A stretch of 64,000 bases of DNA from JAHEKD01 sp965215945. Its GTDB lineage: Bacteria > Pseudomonadota > Gammaproteobacteria > Arenicellales > JAHEKD01. Of this stretch, positions 1 through 8,323 are shown piece by piece (position 1 is the first letter of the stretch; the number at the start of each line of letters is the position of its first letter). The translations under genes were made by a program, and so were the position numbers. The notes beneath the pieces were generated by a model. That model saw only the letters and a list, made by a program, of their open reading frames with translations. It did not search any database and was not told the origin of the DNA. The DNA lies in contig CBDCFC010000021.1 in assembly GCA_965215945.1 (NCBI GenBank), positions 32,618-96,617 of the forward strand, given 5' to 3'.

Positions 1-609
1 CATCATTTTTAGAAGTCCTGCACCATAAGAAAGATTGCCGTCAGAAGGGTAGTTGAATTCTTTACCTTCACCGTGGCAGTAAGCCGAAGCTACAATTGGT
101 AGAATTTGACCCAGGGCAATGAAAATAGCCTGCTCAACCTGCTCAGTATCGTGTGGATTAGTAAACTGTGGATAGTGAGCTGAAAGTCCGGCCAGCATAG
201 TGCTGACAAGAACCATTGGGTGAGTATCCTGCGGCATAGCTTCATAAAGTTTTAGAAGCTGTGGCTTAATCTGAGAGTGAGATGCTAGGTTGGCATTGAA
301 AGTAGCCAGCTCTTTTTCATTTGGAAGTTCACCGTAGATAACCAGGTACATAACAGATGAAAAATCTGAGTTTTCACAAAGGTCTTCGATGCTGTAACCT
401 CTGTAACGCAGGATTCCTGCTTCGCCGTTTAGGAAAGTAATTGAACTTTTTGCCGGGCAAGTGTTGGCAAATCCAGGGTCGTAAGTGATGTATCCTGTTT
501 TTCCGCGTAGAGTACTGATATCGACACTTTTCTCGTTTTCTGTGCCGATGTAGACAGGAAGGTCTATTTCCTGATTATCTGGAAGAGTTAGTTTAGCTGA
601 CTGAGACAT
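1..609 (-). CDS. gltA: Citrate synthase, N-terminal part (runs off window)
   Basis: The minus-strand frame opens with ATG at 609 behind a GGAG Shine-Dalgarno six bases upstream and stays open for 203 codons to the window edge. The translation begins MSQSAKLTLPDNQEIDLPVY and carries the type II citrate synthase signatures RYRGYSIEDL, the PQDTHPMVLV segment and a large helical domain. The family condenses acetyl-CoA with oxaloacetate at the entry of the TCA cycle in the cytoplasm. Only about the first half of the usual 430 residues is present, so the catalytic His/Asp residues near the C-terminus cannot be checked. It is the only gene facing left before a 408-bp gap and probably has its own promoter. 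Identification is by motif recognition. Confidence 0.92.
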   Translation of the reverse strand, partial: MSQSAKLTLPDNQEIDLPVYIGTENEKSVDISTLRGKTGYITYDPGFANTCPAKSSITFLNGEAGILRYRGYSIEDLCENSDFSSVMYLVIYGELPNEKELATFNANLASHSQIKPQLLKLYEAMPQDTHPMVLVSTMLAGLSAHYPQFTNPHDTEQVEQAIFIALGQILPIVASAYCHGEGKEFNYPSDGNLSYGAGLLKMM

Positions 610-1017
610 TTGAGCTCCGAAAATTTCACGTTTGGGCTTATATTTTATTTAAATTAGATGATTTCAAAGTAATCGGCAATGATCAAGAATCAATGCCATA
701 AAAAGCCGATAAGAACAGAAGTGACACGAAGAACCGTAATTTTTTCGGGCTTTTTATCCAAAAGCGTAATATTTTGCTCCTCTTATTGGGAAATCGCTCA
801 TTTTTTTATTCCTCTTCATTAGTATTCGTATTTGTTGATCAGAATTACATCAGATTACTTCAGGAGAGTAATCGTTTTGAAGAACTAATTGTTTATGTGG
901 AATCTTAGGATAAAATTGCTAAGGATGAATGTGTCTATTTTCCATATGAGACATCAGTATACAATCATTATATCCAGAGGATAGAGGCCGCAACAAGAGT
1001 TGCGGCTCTCTTCAGAA
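610..1017. other. Intergenic region between gltA and the DUF1501 operon
   Basis: This 408-bp gap must hold the gltA promoter on the minus strand and the end of the DUF1501 transcript. No ORF with a ribosome binding site is visible on either strand. An ATCGGC/GCCGAT inverted pair flanks about 670-711, and a strong GC-rich hairpin sits at 984-1010. Nothing else is recognisable. Confidence 0.5.
984..1010 (-). terminator. Hairpin after the DUF1501 gene
   Basis: An 8-bp perfect GC-rich stem (GCCGCAAC / GTTGCGGC) with an AAGA loop lies 8 bp beyond the DUF1501 stop codon. There is no good U-run on the minus strand, so it is a weak terminator or an RNA-stabilising hairpin. Confidence 0.45.
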
Positions 1018-2451
1018 TTAGCTAAGAATGTCTTTCACGACTTTAGCACCTTCAACACCAGTTAACTTGAAATCAAGTCCCTGGAACTTGTAGGTGAGTC
1101 GATTATGGTCAATCCCCAGTTGATTAAGGATTGTTGCATTCAGATCATTAACGTGAACAGGATTCTCTGCGATGTTGTAACAGAACTCATCTGTCTTACC
1201 GTAGGTTATACCAGGTTTTATACCTCCGCCTGCCATCCACATAGAGAAGCAGCGCGGATGGTGATCACGTCCGTAGTTATCCTTTGTCAGTTTTCCCTGA
1301 CAGTAGACTGTACGGCCGAATTCACCGCCCCAGATGACCAGAGTTTCATCAAGTAATCCATGATTTTTAAGATCTTGAACCAATCCATAGCTTGCCTGAT
1401 CAATATCTTTGCACTGTTTAGGCAAATGACCTGAAACATTAAAATGCTGGTCCCAACCGCGATGGAAGATCTGTACAGTTCTGACATTTCGTTCAACCAT
1501 TCTTCTGGCTAATAGACAGCTGGCAGCAAAAGTGCCCGGCTTAGTAACTTCGGGGCCGTAAAGGTCCAGAGTTGACTTTTTTTCCTTTGAAATATCAGTC
1601 AGCTCAGGAATGGAAGTCTGCATTTTAAAAGCCATTTCGTATTGTGAAATTCTGGCTTTAATTTCAGGGTCATTAATACCCTTAAACTTTTCCTCATTTA
1701 AAGCCGCCAGTCCATCCAGCATTTTACGTCTGGCATTTTGAGAAACGCCTTTAGGATTGCTCAAGTATAGTACCGGGTCACCTGAAGATCGCAGCGAAAC
1801 ACCCTGATGCTCTGAGGGAAGGAAGCCTGAACCCCAAAGTCTCTGATAGAGAGCCTGAGCGTCCTGTCGTCCCGTCCAGGTTGGAGTCATGACAACATAG
1901 TTTGGCAGGTTTTCATTCATTGAACCCATGCCGTAAGACAGCCAGGAGCCCATACTTGGTCTTCCGGGAATCTGATTGCCAGTCTGGATGTAGGTTATAG
2001 CTGGATCGTGGTTGATCTGCTCTGTATGCACAGTGTTAACTACACAAAGATCGTCAGCCATTTTAGCTGTCCAGGGCAGCAGCTCACTGAACCATGCACC
2101 GGATTTTCCATGTTGTTTAAACTTAAACTTGGATGGTGCGATAGGTATACGCGACTGCTTGGAGGTCATGGTTGTCAGGCGCTGACCTTTTCGGACTGAG
2201 TCCGGCAGGTCCTTGTCGAACATAGCTTCCATTTTTGGCTTGTAGTCCAGCATGTCCATCTGACAGGGGCCACCGGCCATAAACAGCCAGATAACTCTCT
2301 TGGCCTTTGGAGCAAAATGAGGAATGTTTGCTTTGATATTTTCCTCTGCACTGGCCAGGCTGTTAAAGGACAGAGCTCCAAGTCCCAAAGCGGAAGTTTG
2401 CAGAAAATGACGACGAGTAAGATTAGCTTTATATTCTTCTAGTGGATTCAT
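1018..2451 (-). CDS. DUF1501 exported protein (sulfatase-fold, Tat signal)
   Basis: This 477-residue protein has a twin-arginine signal (TRRHFLQTSALGLGA) ending near residue 35, so it is exported folded. The rest matches the DUF1501 family of the alkaline phosphatase/sulfatase fold: FMAGGPCQMDMLDYKP near the start, WGGEFGRT around 375 and GRDHHPRCFSMWMAGG near 395. The family's substrate is not established. In Planctomycetes and Lentisphaerae it is nearly always paired with a PSD1 cytochrome protein. The ATG at 2451 follows AAGGAG by six bases and lies 3 bp after the stop of the PSD1 gene, so the two form an operon with this gene second. Family assignment is secure; function is inferred only from the pairing. 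Confidence 0.88.
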   Translation of the reverse strand: MNPLEEYKANLTRRHFLQTSALGLGALSFNSLASAEENIKANIPHFAPKAKRVIWLFMAGGPCQMDMLDYKPKMEAMFDKDLPDSVRKGQRLTTMTSKQSRIPIAPSKFKFKQHGKSGAWFSELLPWTAKMADDLCVVNTVHTEQINHDPAITYIQTGNQIPGRPSMGSWLSYGMGSMNENLPNYVVMTPTWTGRQDAQALYQRLWGSGFLPSEHQGVSLRSSGDPVLYLSNPKGVSQNARRKMLDGLAALNEEKFKGINDPEIKARISQYEMAFKMQTSIPELTDISKEKKSTLDLYGPEVTKPGTFAASCLLARRMVERNVRTVQIFHRGWDQHFNVSGHLPKQCKDIDQASYGLVQDLKNHGLLDETLVIWGGEFGRTVYCQGKLTKDNYGRDHHPRCFSMWMAGGGIKPGITYGKTDEFCYNIAENPVHVNDLNATILNQLGIDHNRLTYKFQGLDFKLTGVEGAKVVKDILS

Positions 2452-2454
2452 GAC

Positions 2455-5400
2455 TTACTCCTTCGTAATAACTTCATCGAGGTTAAGTAACTGATTGGCA
2501 AGCAGAGTCCATGAAGCTAATTCTACTTTCTCAATAGATTCATCTGCAGCACTTTCTCCCAGCTTAAGAAGCTCTTCTGCTTCCTTAGGGTTGGCAGAGT
2601 ATACCTGTCGTATTTTATCAAGACTGGCATTTAAAATAACAGATTCCTTTTTACCGGGGTAGCGGGCCGTAAGAAGTCTAAACATCTTTTTGATGCGAAT
2701 CTGTTCGTCTTTCTCTTCTTTGAGCAACTTAGTTGCGAGAACTCTGGCGGCTTCGATATACTGCACATCGTTCATTAGCTGTAGAGCCTGAAGCGGTGTA
2801 TTGGTTCTTTCACGGCGAACAGTACAGGATTCCCTGTTTGGTGCATCAAATGCAGCCATCATCGGAGGCGGAGCAGTTCTTTTAATGAAAGTATACATTG
2901 TTCTGCGATAAAGGTTTTCGCCTTTGTCCTGTTTGAATATCCGCGTATTTGAACCGACATAGGCTACAGCCTTCCAAACTCCATCGGGCTGATAAGGCTT
3001 AACCGGCTTTCCGCCTATTTTATTGATTAAGAGTCCTGATACAGCCAGGGCATTGTCACGAATCATTTCAGCATCCAGTCTGAACCTTGGGCCGCGTGAT
3101 AAAAGGCGGTTATATGGATCTATTTTTAATGCTTTGTCTGTTACTTTTGAACTTTGCTTATAAGTGTCGGACATGACAATGTATTTGATCATTTTTTTAA
3201 CATCCCAGCCCTCATGCATAAACTTGTAGGCAAGGTGATCAAGCAGTTGAGGATGACTTGGCCATTCTCCCTGTGATCCAAAATCCTCAGCAGTTTTAAC
3301 AATTCCCGTTCCAAAGAACTGCTGCCAGATGCGATTGATGGTAACTCTTGAAGTCAACGGATGATCTTTTAAAAGCAACCACTTGGCAAATCCCAGACGG
3401 TTCTTAGGAGCTCCTTCCGGGAAGTCAGGTAAAAATGCCGGTGTAGAAGGTTCTACTTTTTCTCCACGCTGATCATACTGTCCTCTTTCAAGTACATAAG
3501 CTCCACGTGGAGTTTTTCTTTCTTCCATGACCAAAGTCGTGGGAGTGGAGTTTTCGATTTTCTTTTTCTGTCCCTGAAAGGCCTGAAGTTTTTTATTGAC
3601 TTCTTTATAGCCTTCACTGAAGTATTCCAGATAAAACTTATGAAGTTCACTTTTTTGCTTCTTGTTACGCTTCTTAGCTTCTGCTTTCAAAATATTGTCA
3701 ACTGGCAGTTTGCCGTATAGAGCGACAACTTCCAAAGGATTTAAAGTGCGGTCAAAAACCATGACTTCATCAATTTCACCCTTAAATGGAGCACTTGTGT
3801 AACGGCGGCCGATATTAAGCGTGGCTTTGGATTTAATTGACTTGGTTAAGGTTTTATTATTCACTTTAACAGCCTGACTCTTACCGTTAAAATAAATTTT
3901 AATTCCACTAGCGTTCGAAGAGCCGTCATAAGTCGCAAAAACGTGTACCCATTTATTCTTGGGAACTTTTGCATTGGTGGTGACTTTTAGAGCATCTCCA
4001 GGCCAGTCGTTGATAATATGTACGACAGCTTTATCGCCTTCAAAATAGAGATCCCAGCCCCGATGGTAGCTGGTATTGTCCATTTTTGAGATCAAAGTTG
4101 CTCCATTCAGGCCGTTGTGTTTGATCCAGCCGCCATAACTAAAGCCCTGATCTCTTTCAAAGTTGGCAAATTCCCCAACTTCTACAAAGTCTTTGCCATC
4201 CAGTTTTAGCGCCTGGCCGGATTTTCCATTAGTAATATGCTTGGAAATATTTAGCTCTTTACTTTTCAACTGAGCAGTGGGAGCGGCAGTTCCTTCCATA
4301 GGAATTTCTAAGCTTTTAATTTCTTCAAATCTTAAATGAAGGTAGGGCTTTTCCGGTTTTTTAAGCTCAAGTTTGCCACTTTCTGCTTTTGTCAGCCATT
4401 CTTTATATTTTTGACTGTTCTGGCCATATGGAGCCAGTTCTTTATTCAAAGCAGCAATTTGTTTATCGAGCTCTGAAAGCTTTTTCTTATCTTCATCAGA
4501 ATACAGATGAACAATTGGCGGAACTTTATCTTTGTTGCCGTCCATGGCGTTTTCTGTAATATTGTTGAAGAAGGCATACATAGAGTAAAACTCTTTCATG
4601 CTTATAGGATCAAACTTATGATCGTGGCAGGTCGCGCAGCCAGCCGTGAGGCCAAGCCAGACTGTAGATGTTGTTGAGGTTCTGTCGACCGCATAGCGAA
4701 CATAGTATTCTTCAGCTATGGATCCACCTTCACTAGTAGTCACATTGCAACGGTTGAAACCTGAAGCTACTTGATTCTGAACAGTTCTGTCAGGCAGTAA
4801 ATCCCCAGCCAGTTGTTCAGTTGTGAACTGATCAAAGGGCATGTTGCTGTTGTAAGCATTGATTACCCAGTCGCGGTAAGGCCACATATTGCGATAGTTA
4901 TCCAGGTGAAGTCCATGGGTGTCGCCATATCTTGCCGCATCCAGCCAATATCTAGCCATATGCTCTCCATATCTAGGAGACTTTAATAGGCGATCCACCA
5001 GCTTTTCATAAGCATTGGGCGATTTATCACTCAGAAAAGCATCCACCTCTGTAAGAGTGGGAGGAAGTCCGGTGATATCAAATGTCAGGCGGCGAATCAA
5101 GGTTTCCTTGTTCGCTTCAGTCATCGGTGATAAGCCGGAGTTTTCAAGAGTAGCCAGGACAAATTTGTCGATAGGAGATTTTCCCCAACTGCCTTTTGTT
5201 TCTGGAGCTTTAGAGTTTTTAACAGGAATGAAAGCCCAGTGAGCTTCATAGACAGCTCCCTGCTCAATCCATTTCTTAATTATCGCCTTTTCATACTTCG
5301 TGAGAGTCTTATGTGACTCTGGCGGAGGCATGATGTCATCTTCATCATCAGTATTTATTCTTTCCCACAAAGTTGACTCTGCAACCTTACCGGGAACAAC

Positions 5401-5628
5401 TGCAAATCTTTTTCCTTTCTTACTTAGGTTTTTAGTAGCACCTTCAAACGTGTGAAGCTGCAGCTTTCCTTTGACATGCTTTTCATCCGGCCCGTGGCAG
5501 TGAAAGCATTTGTCTGATAATATCGATCTAACATGCTCGTTAAATCTTACTTTTTCGGGAATTTGGTCCTGACCATACAAACACACACATGAAATAGACA
5601 CAACAACAGTTATTATCTTTCGCAACAT
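2455..5628 (-). CDS. PSD1-type cytochrome c protein (PSCyt1-DUF1549-LamG-DUF1553)
   Basis: A large secreted protein of about 1057 residues. After a signal peptide come a Planctomycete cytochrome c domain with haem motif CFHCHGPDE (about 45-110) and DUF1549 (about 150-390), which carries a second motif, CATCHDHKFDP. A LamG/concanavalin-like insert with LNIGRRYTSAPFKGEIDEV follows at about 470-640, and DUF1553 at about 720-1010 includes RVTINRIWQQFFG and NTPLQALQLMND. The start at 5628 is preferred over 5655 because AGGTGA sits a few bases upstream and a normal signal sequence begins there. It heads an operon with the DUF1501 gene. Such pairs are common in PVC polysaccharide loci and are presumed to do periplasmic redox work on sugar polymers. 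The operator-like palindromes upstream suggest control by the divergent ROK gene. Confidence 0.9.
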   Translation of the reverse strand: MLRKIITVVVSISCVCLYGQDQIPEKVRFNEHVRSILSDKCFHCHGPDEKHVKGKLQLHTFEGATKNLSKKGKRFAVVPGKVAESTLWERINTDDEDDIMPPPESHKTLTKYEKAIIKKWIEQGAVYEAHWAFIPVKNSKAPETKGSWGKSPIDKFVLATLENSGLSPMTEANKETLIRRLTFDITGLPPTLTEVDAFLSDKSPNAYEKLVDRLLKSPRYGEHMARYWLDAARYGDTHGLHLDNYRNMWPYRDWVINAYNSNMPFDQFTTEQLAGDLLPDRTVQNQVASGFNRCNVTTSEGGSIAEEYYVRYAVDRTSTTSTVWLGLTAGCATCHDHKFDPISMKEFYSMYAFFNNITENAMDGNKDKVPPIVHLYSDEDKKKLSELDKQIAALNKELAPYGQNSQKYKEWLTKAESGKLELKKPEKPYLHLRFEEIKSLEIPMEGTAAPTAQLKSKELNISKHITNGKSGQALKLDGKDFVEVGEFANFERDQGFSYGGWIKHNGLNGATLISKMDNTSYHRGWDLYFEGDKAVVHIINDWPGDALKVTTNAKVPKNKWVHVFATYDGSSNASGIKIYFNGKSQAVKVNNKTLTKSIKSKATLNIGRRYTSAPFKGEIDEVMVFDRTLNPLEVVALYGKLPVDNILKAEAKKRNKKQKSELHKFYLEYFSEGYKEVNKKLQAFQGQKKKIENSTPTTLVMEERKTPRGAYVLERGQYDQRGEKVEPSTPAFLPDFPEGAPKNRLGFAKWLLLKDHPLTSRVTINRIWQQFFGTGIVKTAEDFGSQGEWPSHPQLLDHLAYKFMHEGWDVKKMIKYIVMSDTYKQSSKVTDKALKIDPYNRLLSRGPRFRLDAEMIRDNALAVSGLLINKIGGKPVKPYQPDGVWKAVAYVGSNTRIFKQDKGENLYRRTMYTFIKRTAPPPMMAAFDAPNRESCTVRRERTNTPLQALQLMNDVQYIEAARVLATKLLKEEKDEQIRIKKMFRLLTARYPGKKESVILNASLDKIRQVYSANPKEAEELLKLGESAADESIEKVELASWTLLANQLLNLDEVITKE

Positions 5629-5660
5629 ATTTTCTTCACCTGTTATATATTTCACGTACA

Positions 5661-5691
5661 GAAATTCAACGAATGAATTTCAATCATTGAA
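5661..5691. promoter_or_regulatory. Operator-like repeats proximal to the PSD1 gene
   Basis: Two overlapping dyads lie 33-63 bp upstream of the PSD1 start. GAAATTC-N7-GAATTTC spans 5661-5681, and AATTTCAATCATTGAA spans 5676-5691. The second is repeated identically inside the perfect palindrome at 5831-5853, which suggests two sites for the same DNA-binding protein. The divergent ROK repressor is the obvious candidate (inference). Confidence 0.6.
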
Positions 5692-5796
5692 CTATTATTC
5701 CGAACAATTAGGCATTTCAAGAATCATATTAAAGAAAGTTACATATATGCAAGTCATTGTACGATTTCGGTTAAAAAATATACTTGGAAAATAGCG

Positions 5797-5818
5797 TTTT
5801 CTCCGAATCCGGAGAAAA
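5797..5818. promoter_or_regulatory. 9-bp inverted repeat in the divergent intergenic region
   Basis: The arms TTTTCTCCG and CGGAGAAAA flank a 4-base AATC spacer, giving a perfect 9-bp dyad 13 bp from the neighbouring ROK-type palindrome. Its sequence differs from the TTTCAAT-type sites, so it may bind a second regulator or be a hairpin in a transcript. Confidence 0.4.
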
Positions 5819-5830
5819 AAAAATAAGTTC

Positions 5831-5853
5831 AAAATTTCAATCATTGAAATTTT
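5831..5853. promoter_or_regulatory. Perfect 23-bp palindromic operator upstream of the ROK gene
   Basis: Arms AAAATTTCAAT and ATTGAAATTTT are separated by one C, a perfect 11+1+11 palindrome. Its 16-bp core is identical to the site at 5676-5691 on the PSD1 side of the same gap. ROK repressors such as NagC/Mlc bind AT-rich dyads of this kind (family knowledge), so this is probably the autoregulatory site of the ROK gene. Two copies about 155 bp apart would also allow looping. Confidence 0.65.
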
Positions 5854-6022
5854 TGTGTAAGATATATTTGTATGGCAGGGTATAAAGAATGTAGAGTAAC
5901 AAAAATAAAACTTGTTCTATATATTCATTACCGGAGCAGGGGAATGTGACTCAGACTTTTTAAAGGTAAAGAATTTAAAAATTTGATTATTCTCAAGAGT
6001 TGGTTATCTTTAGGAAACAGGA

Positions 6023-7150
6023 ATGGTTATGGTAACACAAGACAAGCAAAAAAGTATTAATCAGCAGAGTGCTGCAGTCTATAACAGACTGCTCATCATC
6101 AAGCTGTTGCGGAAGCATCGTCAATTGACAAGAACTCAGTTGGCCGAGTATACACAGCTGCAAAATTCCACCATGTCTTATATCATTCGTGACTTTATAA
6201 ACCGCGGAATTGTTATTGAAAGCGGTAAAAGAGAATCCGGCTCCGGAAACAAAAAGCAGACTTATTTACAGGTCAATCCGAAAATGGGCTGGGTTATTGG
6301 AATCGTTATCCAAAATGTTTATGCCGAACTTGTTAAAGTTGACTATGCCGGAACGATTATCGACTCATGTAACTTCGAAGTAAGTGAAGACATTAAAACT
6401 CTTCCTGAATATTTGAAGAACAGACTTGAGCAGTGGTTTGAAGACAGAGGTCGTCCTCCTGGTCCTATGAAAGGATTGTGCCTTGGCCTTCCGGGAGTAG
6501 TAGATCCGGGTCGGGGAATCATTAAAGGTTCCAAATTCTTTAATGTAACTGACTATCCGATAGCCGATGATTTAAAATTTTACTTCCCTCAGGCGGAGGT
6601 CATTATTGATAATGATGTACGTCAGTCCGCCCTGGCTGAGTATCATTGTGAAGGCTTCAATTTAAAAGATTTTCTCTTCTTCTACTCGAACTACGCCAAA
6701 GCCGGAAATGGTATAAAAGCTAATTACTTTGGAACCTGTCAGTTTGTGAATGGCGAAATGGTAACCGGCATGACTAGGTCGGCGGGTGAGTTAAGCGGGA
6801 TTCTTAATCCACATGACGGACCAGTTCTTTCTCAAAAGGATTGGGAACTTTTACAGGATCCTGATGGCGAATTGACTCCAGCTCTAAAAAATCTGGGAAC
6901 CTGGATTCTTCCGTGGATGGAAAGCATCGCCTCTTTCACTGATCCGGGCAATATTGTCATGGGCGGCTCAATGAACTGGCAAAACTCTAAGCTTCTTGAG
7001 ATGATGAATGAAAGCCTGAATTCAAGATTGAATAGAAGTGGAGAGCGGGAGATTAAGATCTTAAAAGCTCAATCACCTGTACAGGGCGTTGCTTATGGCG
7101 CTGCCATTACTTTACTTGACCATCTGGCACCACAGCTTCTAAATCAATAA
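6023..7150 (+). CDS. ROK-family transcriptional repressor
   Basis: This 375-residue protein has a winged helix-turn-helix domain (about 22-80: LLRKHRQLTRTQLAEYTQLQ, then STMSYIIRDFINRGIV) followed by a ROK sugar-kinase-like domain with GLCLGLPGVVDPGRG and IDNDVRQSALAEY. The cytosolic sugar sensor should bind DNA until a ligand releases it. The zinc-binding CxCGxxGCxE signature of ROK kinases is absent and the usual GEIGH His is replaced (SAGELSG), so it is a non-catalytic sensor or has lost the zinc site. The start could be 6023 or the ATG at 6029; AGGA/AGGA sequences precede both. It is divergent from the PSD1/DUF1501 operon with matching palindromes between, so that operon is the likely target. 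The inducer is unknown. Confidence 0.88.
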   Translation: MVMVTQDKQKSINQQSAAVYNRLLIIKLLRKHRQLTRTQLAEYTQLQNSTMSYIIRDFINRGIVIESGKRESGSGNKKQTYLQVNPKMGWVIGIVIQNVYAELVKVDYAGTIIDSCNFEVSEDIKTLPEYLKNRLEQWFEDRGRPPGPMKGLCLGLPGVVDPGRGIIKGSKFFNVTDYPIADDLKFYFPQAEVIIDNDVRQSALAEYHCEGFNLKDFLFFYSNYAKAGNGIKANYFGTCQFVNGEMVTGMTRSAGELSGILNPHDGPVLSQKDWELLQDPDGELTPALKNLGTWILPWMESIASFTDPGNIVMGGSMNWQNSKLLEMMNESLNSRLNRSGEREIKILKAQSPVQGVAYGAAITLLDHLAPQLLNQ

Positions 7151-7154
7151 AATA

Positions 7155-7184
7155 AGCCCAGGCCAACCTTTGACCTGAGCTTTC
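7155..7184 (+). terminator. Terminator after the ROK gene
   Basis: AGCcCAGG pairs with CCTGaGCT around an 11-base loop, followed by TTTCT, starting 5 bp after the ROK stop codon. The stem has one mismatch and the T-run is short. Confidence 0.55.
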
Positions 7185-7221
7185 TATGTGCAGCATGATT
7201 ATATTTAATTGTTTTTAGAAT

Positions 7222-8082
7222 TTAATAAGTGCTCTCTTCAAGCTTTTTGATTTTAAAGCCCTCGTAAATTTCCTTATCAATAATCTTGGAAATTTCGATT
7301 GTATTAAACTGTCTATCTTCAGTGTTGTTTATCAGTTCCTTTAATTGAGTCCGAAAGTCTTCCGGTCTAAATTTGTAAAAAGGAGTTTTCTCGAAGGGTA
7401 AAAAGCGGCATTTTTGAAAGATTGCGTCCATATCTTTACGACTGACAAACCTTTCAATTACTTCCTGACTGGATCTAAAAAACCATTTGTTTTGAGTTAG
7501 CTGTAAATGGTAGAAGTCAGCTTCAGGAACTGCGGTCCATTCATTTAAATTAATCTTGGCAATTGTATGAGCTTTGCCGTAGTGATTGAAAAAGTCAATT
7601 TTAGGAATCTTAAAAAGATTTTTAAGAAAATGAGAGGTCCATTGGTATGAGTAATTCCAGTACCAGGCTGTTTTTATTTTCTTGGATGGCACGGCATGGT
7701 ATACATAGTCGTAGTGAAAGTCGAGATAGTCTCTCTTAACTCTGTGCCACTTCTGAATGAACCTTTTTGCCTTAAAAGTTTCATCTCTGTTGATGTTTTC
7801 GGGATACATGATGCGGAACTTAAATTCCTGAGTTAAGTCGCCGATTTCATTAATTGCTTCACGGATCGTATTTGAGTTAGACGTTTTCAAGTCAATGCTT
7901 AAAAATACAACATTGTCTTCAGGGAAGAGGTTAAAAGTAAAGGCGGCTCCAGTGTCTAAGTTAAAGTATTCAAATGTTTCTTTAGTGCATTCGAAGTTTT
8001 TTCTACTGCTGAAGAAGCGGTGAATAGCTTCTTTTGACTGTCCCTGATCGATGGCAAATGAAAGATTCCAGTTGTGGTTCAT
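7222..8082 (-). CDS. Hypothetical cytoplasmic protein
   Basis: A 286-residue protein with no signal peptide, no membrane segment and no motif I recognise. It is rich in aromatic and charged residues (for example HYDYVYHAVPSKKIKTAWYW near 130). The ATG at 8082 has AGGA nine bases upstream. It converges on the ROK gene and is divergent from the PLP enzyme gene downstream, so it is probably monocistronic. No function can be inferred. Confidence 0.7.
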   Translation of the reverse strand: MNHNWNLSFAIDQGQSKEAIHRFFSSRKNFECTKETFEYFNLDTGAAFTFNLFPEDNVVFLSIDLKTSNSNTIREAINEIGDLTQEFKFRIMYPENINRDETFKAKRFIQKWHRVKRDYLDFHYDYVYHAVPSKKIKTAWYWNYSYQWTSHFLKNLFKIPKIDFFNHYGKAHTIAKINLNEWTAVPEADFYHLQLTQNKWFFRSSQEVIERFVSRKDMDAIFQKCRFLPFEKTPFYKFRPEDFRTQLKELINNTEDRQFNTIEISKIIDKEIYEGFKIKKLEESTY

Positions 8083-8323
8083 AAAGTCTGATCCTAAATT
8101 TGTTGTTTTAGCCCTTATCTACTGTCAGATAAATTTTGTCAGGAGCATTCGCACTAAGCTTGCCAACTTTGTGGTATTTTTTGTTGTACAGCTTAAAAAT
8201 AGTTAAAATTTTAACAACAAAAATAAATTTAATTTTTTATGTATGGCTGTGGTGTAGTTTTTTGCATCATGCATGTTTTGGGTTCACAATATACTTAAGA
8301 GGTATTAAAAAATTGGAGGATTT

